From: Hysterangium stoloniferum
Taxonomy: Eukaryota; Basidiomycota; Agaricomycetes; Hysterangiales; Hysterangiaceae
Length of the DNA stretch: 64,000 nt
Assembly: GCA_015178975.1 (NCBI GenBank)
Contig: WHVD01000036.1
Coordinates: 372,001-436,000 of the forward strand
Direction of reading: 5' to 3'
Each line of letters begins with the position of its first letter. The first letter of the stretch is position 1. The position numbers and the translations under genes are program-made. The notes beneath the pieces were generated by a model that saw only the letters and a program-made list of their open reading frames with translations, was not told the DNA's origin and made no database searches. Shown here piece after piece: positions 33,315 to 42,828 of this stretch.

Positions 33315-33470
33315 CAATGTAACAAAGTTGAACGTAGACAAGTCTGACATACGGAGTCTGGTGGGAATTCCAGTAAACTGACAATTGGTGTGTATAGGGT
33401 GTGGGTGCATATAAGTTAGTGCCCAGAGTCTGGCAGGAATTCCAGTCATAACAGCTAGCATCAAAATGCC

Positions 33471-33612
33471 CATGAAGGGCATGGGAAATGCTTCCATGAA
33501 GGCTGTGGGAACTGCTTCCATGAACCGCATGGGAAATACTTCCATGAAGGGCATGGGAAATGCTTACATGAAGGGCGTGGGAAATTCCTCCAGGAGAGTC
33601 GTGGGAAACTGT
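33471..33612 (+). repeat. 24-bp minisatellite
   Basis: About six units of ATGAAGGGCATGGGAAATGC plus TTCC, each 24 bp. In one frame they would encode the octapeptide MKGMGNAS (frame 33466-33648). The outer LTR family A inserted just to its left. Confidence 0.7.
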
Positions 33613-33639
33613 CCATTAGGGGCACATGAAATGGTTCTG

Positions 33640-33958
33640 CACACTTAAGAAATACTCCTGTGGCATCACAAAAGCTTCCACAGCGTCAAAAATACTCCCA
33701 CACATTCAAAAAATGCTCCTGTGATTTCAAAATTGCATCCATTCTGGCACAGAAATGCCTCCATGCTGACACATAATTTGTTTTGCCTCCGTGCTTATGT
33801 CATGGTACCTAGTGGCGCCCAAGCTACCACCAGCACAGAAATGCCTCCGTGCTGACACATAATGGGTTTTACTTCTGTGCTTTTGTCATGGCACCTAGCA
33901 GCACCCAAGCTACCAAAAAAGGAAAATGGGACCCACCACCCACCATACAACTTTACTT
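33640..33958. repeat. Helitron-border repeat, copy 1
   Basis: Blocks with AAAATGCTCCTGTGATTTC, GCCTCCGTGCTTATGTCATG and CACCTAGCAGCACCC recur at 42.59-42.83 kb in the same orientation. The last 55 bp (33904-33958, beginning CCCAAGCTACCAAAAAAGG) are identical to 42774-42828. Lies just beyond the 3' side of the minus-strand Helitron. Confidence 0.7.
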
Positions 33959-34023
33959 GCCTGGGAACCCTTGCTATGCTGTGGGGCAGTCATGAACAAC
34001 TTTGCTGCAAGCTCTGGCTTGTT

Positions 34024-34040
34024 GGGGGGCAAAGCCCCCC
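34024..34040 (-). other. Hairpin downstream of the helicase
   Basis: Perfect 7-bp stem GGGGGGC/GCCCCCC with an AAA loop, followed by AAACCCCCCCACAT. The matching place in another Helitron copy (49861-49877) has GGGAGGC/GCCTCCC, a paired change. It could be a transcription or replication stop signal near the 3' end. Confidence 0.55.
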
Positions 34041-34149
34041 AAACCCCCCCACATCCATGACTCTTAAGTATTTCTGAGCACTTCTAAGTATTTACATATC
34101 ACAATCACTGTTAAAAAAATTCAATCAAAACAATAAATACATTAAAACT

Positions 34150-36409
34150 TCAATCTAATAATACATCTTTGTACACTATATTTGCTGTTCTCTTTGTCTC
34201 TTTTAATAATATTTTTATCCTATTCCAACTTCTTCCCCTTGAAAGTCCCACATACAATTGCCCATGTCCAAACACTGCCATTCTCAAATCTATTCCTACC
34301 ACTTTCAAAGACTGTCCCTGTGACTTGTTAATTGTCATTGCAAATGCCAACTGCACTGGAAACTGAATACGATGCAGTTTAAATGGCAGTTGATCATCAT
34401 TTGTAATTATTTTGATCCATGAAAGAAATGCCAGTTTCCCAATACATGGTCCAGTTAGAATCTGCACTTGAAGCAAATGATTTTCCATTTTCACCAGTCA
34501 CAATCATGTCCCATTGAAAAGCCCCCTCTGTGGATATAGGTTCCATAACAGCATCAAAGGTACTCCTGGCTTCACCTCAAGTCAACTTGGTGAGATTCCA
34601 CCAAAATTCAGGCAGTTCAAATACTCTACAGGATACATCTCTGTCTCACTGTCTCCCTCTGCAGTATCAGCACTGTGCTACATATGACTCTCTCCAGGGA
34701 ATTTATTCAGAAGTTCTGAATTAATCTCATCTACTTCTGAATTCCTTGGACACAGAATTGCCCAGTCTAAGAAGTCTTCATCTTGCCAATCCCTTGGACA
34801 CATAATTGCCCAGTCTAAGAAGTCTTCATCTTGCCAATCCCTTTGGTATCTATCCACATGGATGTCTGGATATATCTCAGCAATTAGATCAGACATTTCT
34901 GGACCACAGATCATATGAGGAGGGATCTCCATTGTATGATCCAAAGGTAAATCCTTTCCATGGCCTATATCCAATAGCCACTGAGCAAACTGTTGACTGT
35001 CTGGATCATCCTGGTCCACCCGCATATTCCTTTTCAAGAACAGTACCTTTATGCTTCCACAGTTCTGATTTCTGGATACATTGTCCAATGATCTGTTCTC
35101 TTGAACCCTTTGGTACAACAGGCAAAGTCTTCTGGAAGTCACCTCCCCAGGCCACAGGAATCCCTTCAAAGGGAAGATCCTCCTTGTCTAATAAATCTCT
35201 CAGGGTTCTGTCAACTGCCTCACATGTGAAATGTGACTGCATGGGAACTTCATCCCAGATAATCAGTCTGACCTTCTTCATGAGCTCTGCTTTTTCTGAA
35301 CCCTTTTTGATATGACATAGAGCATCCTTCTCACAGGGAACAGGGATTGAAAATGTGCTGTGAGAAGTGCAACCACCCTTGAGAATCATTGATGCAATTC
35401 CAGAAGATGCCACACCCTTGGCACGACATGCATGTGCCAGAGTATTCTATACAAAGGACTTGCCAGTGCCACCTGGACCATTCACAAAAAACAATTTGCC
35501 CTGCTGCTCCTCATCCACTGCCTTCATTATAGTCTCAAAGGCAGCTCGTGGTTCAGGATTACACTTTTCAAGATTGGCTTGGGCACTGGCATGCTCAATA
35601 TCAACATCATAATCTGACTGCTCTGTAATGAGACGGTTGCCAACAATCCCACCCCAAACATCAGTGCAGTTTGGCATGGTTGGATAGTGTGAGAGGGACT
35701 TTCCAGAATAGCAGAGGATCTTATCAATCTCATAGAGATCAAAGTCATAAATCCTGTGTGGTGATGGATTGAGAATGCCATGTTTTTGCTGAAGTATGAA
35801 CTTCAAATCATCACAAAGAAATACTTTAAAGTCATTCCAGAGTTCATGGGGTTGTGCAGGAGAGGACATGGTCAAAATGATGGCAAACAACCTGCAAAGT
35901 TGAAACCTAGACTCTATGCGACTGGCTTCTGTGAGGCACATGTGCCACTGGCGGTTATCTTCAAGCAAACCACGTGCAACACAGGCTTGCTGAAATGTGG
36001 GATAAGTCTCACCCTGAAAAGTCCTGAGCTGTTCAAATGAGGTGGCACCTTTGACAACAGTGAGCAAAGTACAGAGGTGGAATCTTTCCCCACTGGCAAT
36101 ATTGACAAAATGAATGTGCCCTATGGAAAACCCACTTTGATGTGGCTTCCATGATTTCTCCTTGGGGACATATGTGAAATACTCAGGAAAGTCCATATAA
36201 AATGTGTCCTGGGCATGCTGTCCATTATAACCAATGAAACCCTTGGCATTAGCTTCAAAATAAGCCATGAGAGTTGTCCCTGAATGCTCTGCCCTTTGTA
36301 AAGCCTCAGCAGGACCTTGATCACCATCAAAAAGTATAGTGTTTTCCCCAGGAAGATGGACCCCAAGTGCCATTACTGCAGGAACCTGGGTGTGGAGCTC
36401 ATTGCACAT
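34150..36409 (-). pseudogene. Helitron PIF1-like helicase
   Basis: Minus strand. 36409-35447 starts MCNELHTQVPAV and reads through TTLMAYFEANAK, MDFPEYFTYV and SKRxxG-like spacer to the Walker A motif FFVNGPGGTGKSFV. The frame then passes a stop; 35413-35006 holds LIIWDEVPM (Walker B) and GGDFQKTLPVVPKGSREQII. 35169-34678 carries FLKRNMRVDQDD-like helicase text and CPRNSEVDEIN. 34494-34150 has FPVQLAFAMTINKSQGQSL and GQLYVGLSRGRSW, the last helicase motifs. The helicase would unwind DNA during rolling-circle transposition. In 34.74-34.84 kb a 51-bp tandem duplication repeats DWQDEDFLDWAIxCPR. At least three frame breaks lie in the region, so no full protein is made. Confidence 0.85.
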
Positions 36410-36412
36410 TAA

Positions 36413-37870
36413 TCACCAGACAGATTCATGTGCACTGACATAATGTGCATCAAGGTACTGTTGAATCTCATCTGGTGTCTTTCCAAATTCCATAGTTGTA
36501 CAATCATGGCCCTTGTAACAGTATTTATGCATGTACTTCATTGACCTATTGGTAAAGGTCAACTCTACATTGATGTGGCATTCAAAAATGAGAATCAAAA
36601 CGGGGGAGTAAGGGACAACATGTCTGTTGTCATATGTAAACTTGGGAGTTTCATAAACCCTTCCATTGTTGGGGTGATGGCATGTTGGATAGCCTTCCTC
36701 ATTGACAATGGTGGCTTCACACCAATCCTTTGGATAGTGTTTACTGCATTCCTTATCTACCATACAGGCAGCATTTGGATGATCAGTTCCACAGGGACTA
36801 TGGTCATGAGTTGTCCTACTAAATTAAACAGTCTGGGATGTGTTTCAGGATCTGGAAACAGGAAGAAACCATGGAGTCAACATCTTCTGGTGTCCTTGGC
36901 TTATTCTGGTCATCAAACAGGATGATCAGCTGGAGTCTGGCCAGGAAGCAATTCATCAGTAACCTCCTTCCACTTGGGATTGGCTGTCATGGTGATGAAG
37001 CAGCTGGCATTGCCATACTTTCATGCAATTTCAAATGAATTTTGCAAACTTTGTCTCATATCTCTTGAACTGCCAGTAAATGTAGAAGGTAGTATCACCC
37101 TCTGTCCAATACTATTAGCATCTGTGTTGACATCCTCATTTGTAAAGGCATCAACCACCTGGTTGTAGAGTTCTGCATGTAACCTTGGTTGATTATCCCT
37201 GAGAAATCTCAATCTGCGCTACTCTGTTACTGCCCAGGCATTAACAATATACTGCTGGAAGAAGCTTTTGTGTATAAAAAAGGGTCATGGCTTCATTTGC
37301 TCTGGGAAACAGACAATAGGCAAAATATTCACATTGGGTCACCCTCTGACCTTTATCTTCATCTTCACCTTCTTCATCCTGCTGTCCAGGCTGGGGCTGC
37401 CAATTTTGATTTGTATAGGGAATGGCCCATGAACAACCACACACTCACCCCTGGGAAAGAGCATGACATAATGAAGGGGTGTATAAATGGCTTGTGCATC
37501 ATCCACATGATGGAACTGGCCCCCTCTCCTCTGAACAATAATATCCCTTGGGTCACCACAACCTGTATCACCATCTCCAGGGAGAATGACTGCAAATTCA
37601 TCACCAGTTGGAAAATTGTACCATCTGGGATCATTAAAAGCTTTGTATCTCAGCCTGACATGTAACCTTGGAGTCTCTGCCTGTGTCCTCAATCGCTCAT
37701 GTGCTTGGCAATAGAGTTGTCTAAAGGGATTATATTGCTCCATCATATCCTGCAAGTCAGAAAAACGTTGGTTATTTAGGTTTCTATTTGCCCTGTGATT
37801 CTACCTCTGCTGCAATGCCTGCCTCAGTCCATCCTCCTGTGCCGATTCAGGATCATGAATGTAAAGCTGA
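36413..37870 (-). pseudogene. Helitron N-terminal (Rep) domain, HUH part missing
   Basis: Minus-strand pieces: LQDMMEQYNPFRQLYCQAHE, RYKAFNDPRWYNFPTGDEFA and GDPRDIIVQRRGG (37.76-37.5 kb), TPLHYVMLFPRGE (37.46 kb), TQCEYFAYCLFPRANEAMT (37.33 kb), RFLRDNQPRLHAELYNQVVD (37.21 kb), CFITMTANPKWKEVTDELL (36.98 kb) and, directly after, PRTPEDVDSM and VDKECSKHYPKDWCEATIV (36.9-36.7 kb). In intact Helitrons, and in the 1.1-3.0 kb remnant here, the QKRGLPHxH motif of the HUH nuclease lies between ANPKW and the VDKECSKHYPK block. Here that space is almost gone, so the copy could not nick DNA itself. Several stops also break the frame. Confidence 0.8.
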
Positions 37871-37875
37871 GCATA

Positions 37876-39448
37876 CAGTAGGCAACAAAACTGTTCAGAT
37901 GTTTCTTTGTTTTGGAAAGACCCTTTAGCATTAGCCCAGAATAAATTCTAAAAATTCTGAATAAATTATGATAGATGCTCTAATATCACTAAATGTTGAT
38001 TACATAACCATGATGTCATATGTCCATTTATGGCAATGTAATAATAGGATTAATGAAGCTTGTACATCCGAATGGTTTTGTTGCCTGTATTTTATAAACC
38101 CTATATACTAAACTAGGACTTGGTATACCCTCCCTTGGCCTTAATTACAGCTTCAATTCTTCTAGGCATACCTTTTATCAAGTTCTGACATACCTCTTTG
38201 GTATCTTCTGCCATTCCACTGGACAGTGTTCCCAAAGCTCCTCCACTCCACTAGGTAGTGTGTTGTACTCAGTTAGCCTCCTTTTCAAGGGTTTAGATCT
38301 GGAGACTGTGCTGGTCATTGCATAACAGTATAGCCATGGTCATCAAACCACTTTTGAGCAGTTTTCTGGTATGCTTTGGCCCATTTTCCTGCTGGAAGAT
38401 GGTATCAAATAGAGTTTCTTTGTAAAACTAAAGAGATTGCTGAGGTTCATCCTCCAAGATGGAGCAGTAAAGCTGTGAATCCATCTTCCCTTCAATACTA
38501 GTGACATCTCCAATGCCTTCCCAATGCATGCAACCCCCATCATCACACTACCACCACCAGACCTCAATGATCCCTCCACCTGCCTATCGGTCAACCCCTC
38601 CCCCACCTTTTTCTACAACCACTTCCTTCCCTCTGACCCAAGACAATTGATTTTTGTCTCATCAGAGAATACAACACTCTTTCAGACCTCCTGAGTGTAC
38701 TCCTGATGTCTCTCTGCGCACTGTAGCCTCTCCCTCCTGTGAGGTGGAGGGAACATTGAAGTTTGATGGTGGTAGTGTGATGATGTGGGGTTGCATGCAT
38801 TGGGAAGGCATTGGATATGCCATTAGGATTTAAGGCAAGATGGATTCACAGCTTTACTGCTCCATCTTGGAGGATGAACTTCAGCAATCCCTTGAGTTTT
38901 ACAAAGAAACTCTATCTGATACCATCTTCCAGCAGGATAATGGGCCAAAGCATACCAGAAAACTGCTCAAAGGTGGTTTGATGACCATGGCTATACTGTT
39001 ATGCAATGACCAGCACAGTCTCCAGATCTAAACCTTGAAAAGGAGGGTAACTGACTACAACACACTACCTAGTGGAGTGGAGGAGCTTTGGAAGCACTGT
39101 CAAGTGGAATGGGAGAAGATACCAAAAAAGGTGTCTCAGAACTTGGTAAAAGGTATGCCTAGAAGAGTTGAAGCTGTAATTAAGGCCAAGGGAGGGTATA
39201 CCAAGTACTAATTTAGTATATAGGCTTTATAAAATACAGGCAACAAAACCGTTCGGATGTACAAGCTTCATTAATCCTATTATTACATGGCCATAAATGG
39301 ACATATGGCATCATGGTTATGTAATCAACATTTTGTGATATTAGAGCATCTATCATAATTTATTCAAAAATTTTAGAATTTATTTTGGGCTAATGCTAAA
39401 GGGTCTTTTCAAAACAAAGAAACATTGAAATGGTTTTGTTGCCTACTG
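37876..39448. mobile_element. Fold-back Tc1 element, family 2 (inverted dimer)
   Basis: 1573 bp flanked by TA (37874-37875 and 39449-39450), inserted in the Helitron. Tips read CAGTAGGCAACAAAACTG. Instead of one gene, it carries two 3' halves of a Tc1 transposase facing each other. From 38748 leftwards (minus strand) come text like SVMMGVACIGKALE and LYLIPSSSRKMGQSIPEN; from 38751 rightwards (plus strand) come QLYCSILEDELQQSLEFYKE and FQQDNGPKHTRKLL. The DNA-binding half is absent on the right arm and only a short extra stretch (~160 bp) exists on the left. Both arms lack the NPIE segment with the catalytic Glu. A non-autonomous palindromic derivative, moved in trans. Confidence 0.85.
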
Positions 39449-39499
39449 TAACTACATGATACACCTTCTGTGTAAGGAATCAAGGCACCATTCTGGTGA

Positions 39500-40523
39500 T
39501 ACAATTCACCATGAATTTTGAAGACATATGGGCCACCACCACCTTGCAAGACAGACTCATCCAAATTGACCCCCCAGTGATGTAAATGCAAATGCATTAT
39601 TATAGGCACAAATATTCTTGAGAAATTCCCTTCCATTGTCTGTGTTATTCTCCAGGAGAGACCTTAAAGTGTGAGGGACTGGCTCAAGTATTGGAAGGGC
39701 CACCTTTCCTCTCTTGCAACACTTGCCAAATTTTGGATGTGTTTTAGAGCTATTTGAGAGATGCTCATCCATCCAGTGTAAAGCTCCACAGTCTGAACAT
39801 TGTATATCCATATCTCCCAAATCATGTCTTGGAAACCTGTCCTCCATCACAGGTTGCCATCCAATGGGTAATTGTGGAATGAGAGGTGGAGGTGGAGGCA
39901 TGGCTGCAGGCTGTGGAATGGCAGGAGGTGGGGGCATGGCAGGAGGTGGGGGCATGGCAGGAGGTGGGGGCATGGCAGGAGGTGGGGCATGGCAGGAGGT
40001 GGGGGCATGGCAGGAGGTGGAATGACTGGAGGTGGGGGTGTGGAATCCATTGTAGCTGTGGTTGTGCAGCTGCATTTGCTGCTGGGTGTGGAATAGCTGG
40101 TGGTAGTGGCATGGCAGGAGGTGGAACCCATTGTGGCTGTGGTTGTACAACTGCATTTGCTGCTGGCTGACCATGCTGAATAGGTGGTCCTGGTTGCAGA
40201 GATGGATGGTGGTGGTGCTGTGGTGGTGCCAATTGCAATATAGGTACATGTGGGGCCACATGGCTAGGTGGATGGTGGTGCTGTGGTGGTTCCCAAAGTA
40301 AATTAGGCACCTGTGGAGCTACATGGCTAGGTGGATGGTGGTGCTGTGGTACCCATTGTAAATTAGGCACTTGTGGAGCTACATGACTAGGTGGATGGTG
40401 GTGCTGTGGTGGTGCCAATTGTAAAATTGATGCCTCTGGTTGTACAGCTATATTTACATTTGTATGTGCCTGTGGTTGTTGAAGTATATTTACATTTACA
40501 TATGTGTGCCAAGAAGGTTGCAA
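39500..40523 (-). pseudogene. Helitron N-terminal Pro-rich and CC-GKV region
   Basis: Minus strand. 40523 downwards reads four units of the type PPQHHHPPSHVAPQVPNLxW, then QPQPQWVPPPAMPLPPAI. A run of 18-bp units (39.92-40.02 kb) encodes PPAMPP; one unit is 17 bp, which switches the frame, and a second frame change lies a little upstream. The next frame continues PLIPQLPIGWQPVMEDRFPR, CSDCGALHWMDEHLS, HPKFGKCCKRGKVALPILEP and YNNAFAFTSLG, the conserved Helitron segment whose CxxC..H..CC pattern suggests metal binding. The end (VNLDESVLQGGGGP, about 39.57-39.52 kb) leads into the Tc1 insertion. Not translatable as one protein in its present state. Confidence 0.75.
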
Positions 40524-41055
40524 GGCTGCTTGTAGAGCTTCAGCCTGAGCACCATGGCAGCCACTGCAACAGAGCCAAGTGGGGGTGGCACAGCTTGATT
40601 TGCAGGTGCATGTTGATTCTGTGGAGGAGGCTGCAATGGTGGCAGAGGTGCATACTGAGGTGCAGGAGGATTTCTACCATGGTGAGACATTACTGCAGGA
40701 TGCCCAGGTACCAACAATGGATTATCATGAGATGGGCCTGCAACCACTGGAGGTTGAGGAGGGAATGGTTGTTGAGTTTTATTTGTATTTACACATTTAT
40801 GGCGAGAAGGTTGCAAGGCTGCTTGTAGAGCTTCAGCCTAAGCACACATGGCAGCCACTGCAACAGAGCCAAGTGGGGGTAGCACAGCTTGATTTGCAGG
40901 TACATGTGAATTCTGTGGAGGAGGCTGCAATGGTGGTGGTGGTGCATACTGGGATGCAGGAGGATGTCTACCATGGTGAGGCATTACTGCAGGATGCCCA
41001 GGAACCAAAATGGATCATCATGAGGTGGGCCTGCAACTGCTGGAGGATGTAGGAA
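40504..41055 (-). repeat. ~297-bp tandem duplication in the Helitron
   Basis: Unit 1 at about 40507-40803 and unit 2 at about 40804-41055 share long identical blocks (GCAAGGCTGCTTGTAGAGCT, CAACAGAGCCAAGTGGGGGT, CTGCAGGATGCCCAGG). On the minus strand they encode a Pro-rich stretch (PPQNQHAPANQAVPPPLGSV). Confidence 0.75.
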
Positions 41056-41699
41056 TGGTTGGGGAGGCAGTGGGAAATCATGTAACTGATTCTGCATATC
41101 AGAATGTTCACGGCAGATAGTTGGAGAGGTCAATTGCAAATGCTGCCTATGTTCTTCATCTCACTCCTGCTGATGATCACGCTCAGGTGTTTGAGGAGGG
41201 TCTATAATAGATGGTTCAGCTAAGTTGGGAGAGTAGACAGCTGGGGCAGAGAGAATGTGAAAAGCAAATGAGTCTCTAAAAAAGAAGGCCCCAAAAGGTA
41301 TTAACAATTGACAGCAGCATAAGCCAATGGCACAAACCCACTTCTGAGCAATAGAATGATCTCAAGATGTGTGCAGCCAAATTAGGAGGCCAGGACAAAT
41401 ACAGGAAATGCACTGGATATGAATTATTTGATTGTTAAAAAACTAAAATATAAATATAAAAACTGGAATTCACCTTTAATATTGTCCTGACTATTAGAAA
41501 GCAGTGACAAATAATAGGAGGAGTAGAAGAATGAGGAAACAGGAAGAGCAGATGAATCCAGAGAAAAGTCCAGTCAAATATTGGAGAGAATGAGTCCTAA
41601 AATAGGCCAAAAATGCTAAAATAAATATTAAACAATTTTAAGCTAAGGAGGAGCACCCAAAATAACATACCGGGAGATTTCTCAAAGGGGGAAAGAATA
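41056..41699 (-). other. Helitron leader, non-coding
   Basis: No gene. Sequence between the Pro-rich region and the repeated leader of the Helitron, AT-rich in its second half. Nothing else recognised. Confidence 0.35.
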
Positions 41700-42420
41700 G
41701 GTGACAGGGCAAAAAGGTGGCAGAAAGGGGCCAACTATTATGAAATTTATTTTAATTTATTAAACAAACCAAACAATTAATTAAAGGCCAGGACTCACCG
41801 TGTGCCTTAAAAAGCACTCAACAGCAGAGGAGGAATGTAGACATTGAGCAGGGAGAGATAGAGGTAAAGGGATTGAAGCAAAATACACTAAAATAGACCA
41901 AAAAAGCATAGCAAAAGAGATTAAATATTGGAGAGCAATGTAAACAGATCACAAACACACCTGAAGACAGTGTATATCCTTCAGAGAGTCTATTCACAAA
42001 TTTAGAGCCAGAGAGAAGTGCAGAAAGAGGCCAATTCTGACTGCATATATATTATTTAATGATTAAAAGGATCAGAAATTAATCAAAAGCCAGGACTCAC
42101 CTTGTACCTTAAGAACGGAGCCAAAAGAAGAGGGAGAATACACCAATTGAGAGGTCAAAGGTAGATGGAGAGGGATTGAAGCAAAAGATACTAAAATGGT
42201 CCAAAAAAGTATAGAAAAAGAGATTAAATATTGGATAGCAATGTAAACAGATCACAAACACACCTGAAGACAGTGTAAATCCTTCAGAGAGTCTATTTCC
42301 AAATTTAAAGTGAGAGAAAAGTGTGGAAAGAGACCAATTCTGGCTGCATACAGTACATATTATTTCATCATTAAAAAAGCTAAATTATAATAAAATATGA
42401 TACAGGACTCAACTGCCTTT
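41700..42420 (-). repeat. ~295-bp tandem repeats in the Helitron leader
   Basis: Three units, with equivalent points at about 41730 (AGAAAGGGGCCAACTATTA), 42022 (AGAAAGAGGCCAATTCTGA) and 42324 (GAAAGAGACCAATTCTGG). Units share GAGATTAAATATTGGA, ACACCTGAAGACAGTGTA and, on the minus strand, a splice-donor-like GGTGAGTCCTGG and an acceptor-like TCTTCAG. Two units of the same kind occur in plus orientation at 5.69-6.1 kb. Confidence 0.65.
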
Positions 42421-42589
42421 AATGAGGACCTAATAGGACCTAATACCTTACAGAATTTGTTCATGAGGGGTCACAAACAATACAGGTAGCAGAGGGCCAG
42501 GCGGAGGGAGAGGGATGGGAGATAGGAGTGGCAGCCTTGAGGCTTACAGCAGACTTCTGTTGTTCCTCGGCACTTACTGGAATTTCTCC

Positions 42590-42828
42590 TGCACTCAGAA
42601 AAATGCCCCCGCACACCTTAAATGACTTGTGCACTTTCAGAAAAACTCACACGGCATCAAAAATGCTCCCATGATTCCAAAATTGCATCTGTGCTGACAT
42701 ATAACTTGTTTTGCCTCTGTGCTTATGTCATGGTGCCTAGTGGCACCATGACAGGCTTGGGTGCTGCCAGGTGCCCAAGCTACCAAAAAAGGAAAATGGG
42801 ACCCACCACCCACCATACAACTTTACTT
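42590..42828. repeat. Helitron-border repeat, copy 2, with hairpin
   Basis: Same blocks as 33.64-33.96 kb in the same orientation; 42774-42828 is identical to 33904-33958. At 42727-42752 GTCATGGTGCC and GGCACCATGAC form a perfect 11-bp stem with loop TAGT; a second weaker stem GCTTGGG/CCCAAGC follows up to 42780. Hairpins of this kind are typical of Helitron 3' ends, so this may be the end of another Helitron placed head-to-tail. Confidence 0.6.

Larger units (their letters stand above)
30514..33453 (+). repeat. Outer solo LTR, family A, containing nested insertions
   Basis: Starts TGTTAGGGTATG at 30514, ends CCAGTCATAACA at 33453, and is flanked by GCTAG on both sides (30509-30513 and 33454-33458). 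Without its two nested insertions it is about 830 bp. The first 36 bp are separated from the rest by the minus-orientation LTR at 30550-31940, and a different LTR sits at 32607-33314. The family belongs to an LTR retrotransposon of unknown superfamily; no coding part is attached. Confidence 0.8.
34024..42480 (-). mobile_element. Large Helitron, minus orientation, interrupted
   Basis: A rolling-circle transposon read from about 42.5 kb down to 34.0 kb. Order on the minus strand: repeated leader (42.4-41.7 kb), duplicated Pro-rich stretch (41.05-40.5 kb), Pro-rich repeats and CxxC/CC-GKV domain (40.5-39.5 kb), a Tc1 insertion (37876-39448), Helitron_like_N (37.8-36.4 kb), then a PIF1-type helicase (36.4-34.15 kb). 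Parts are described separately. The coding region carries many stops and frame changes, so the copy is dead. Exact TC and CTRR ends were not located with confidence; the limits given are those of recognisable sequence. Confidence 0.85.

Noticed and set aside
39714-40523. Plus-strand Gly/Trp-rich ORFs
   Set aside because: Reverse reading of the Pro-rich Helitron repeats; no independent support.
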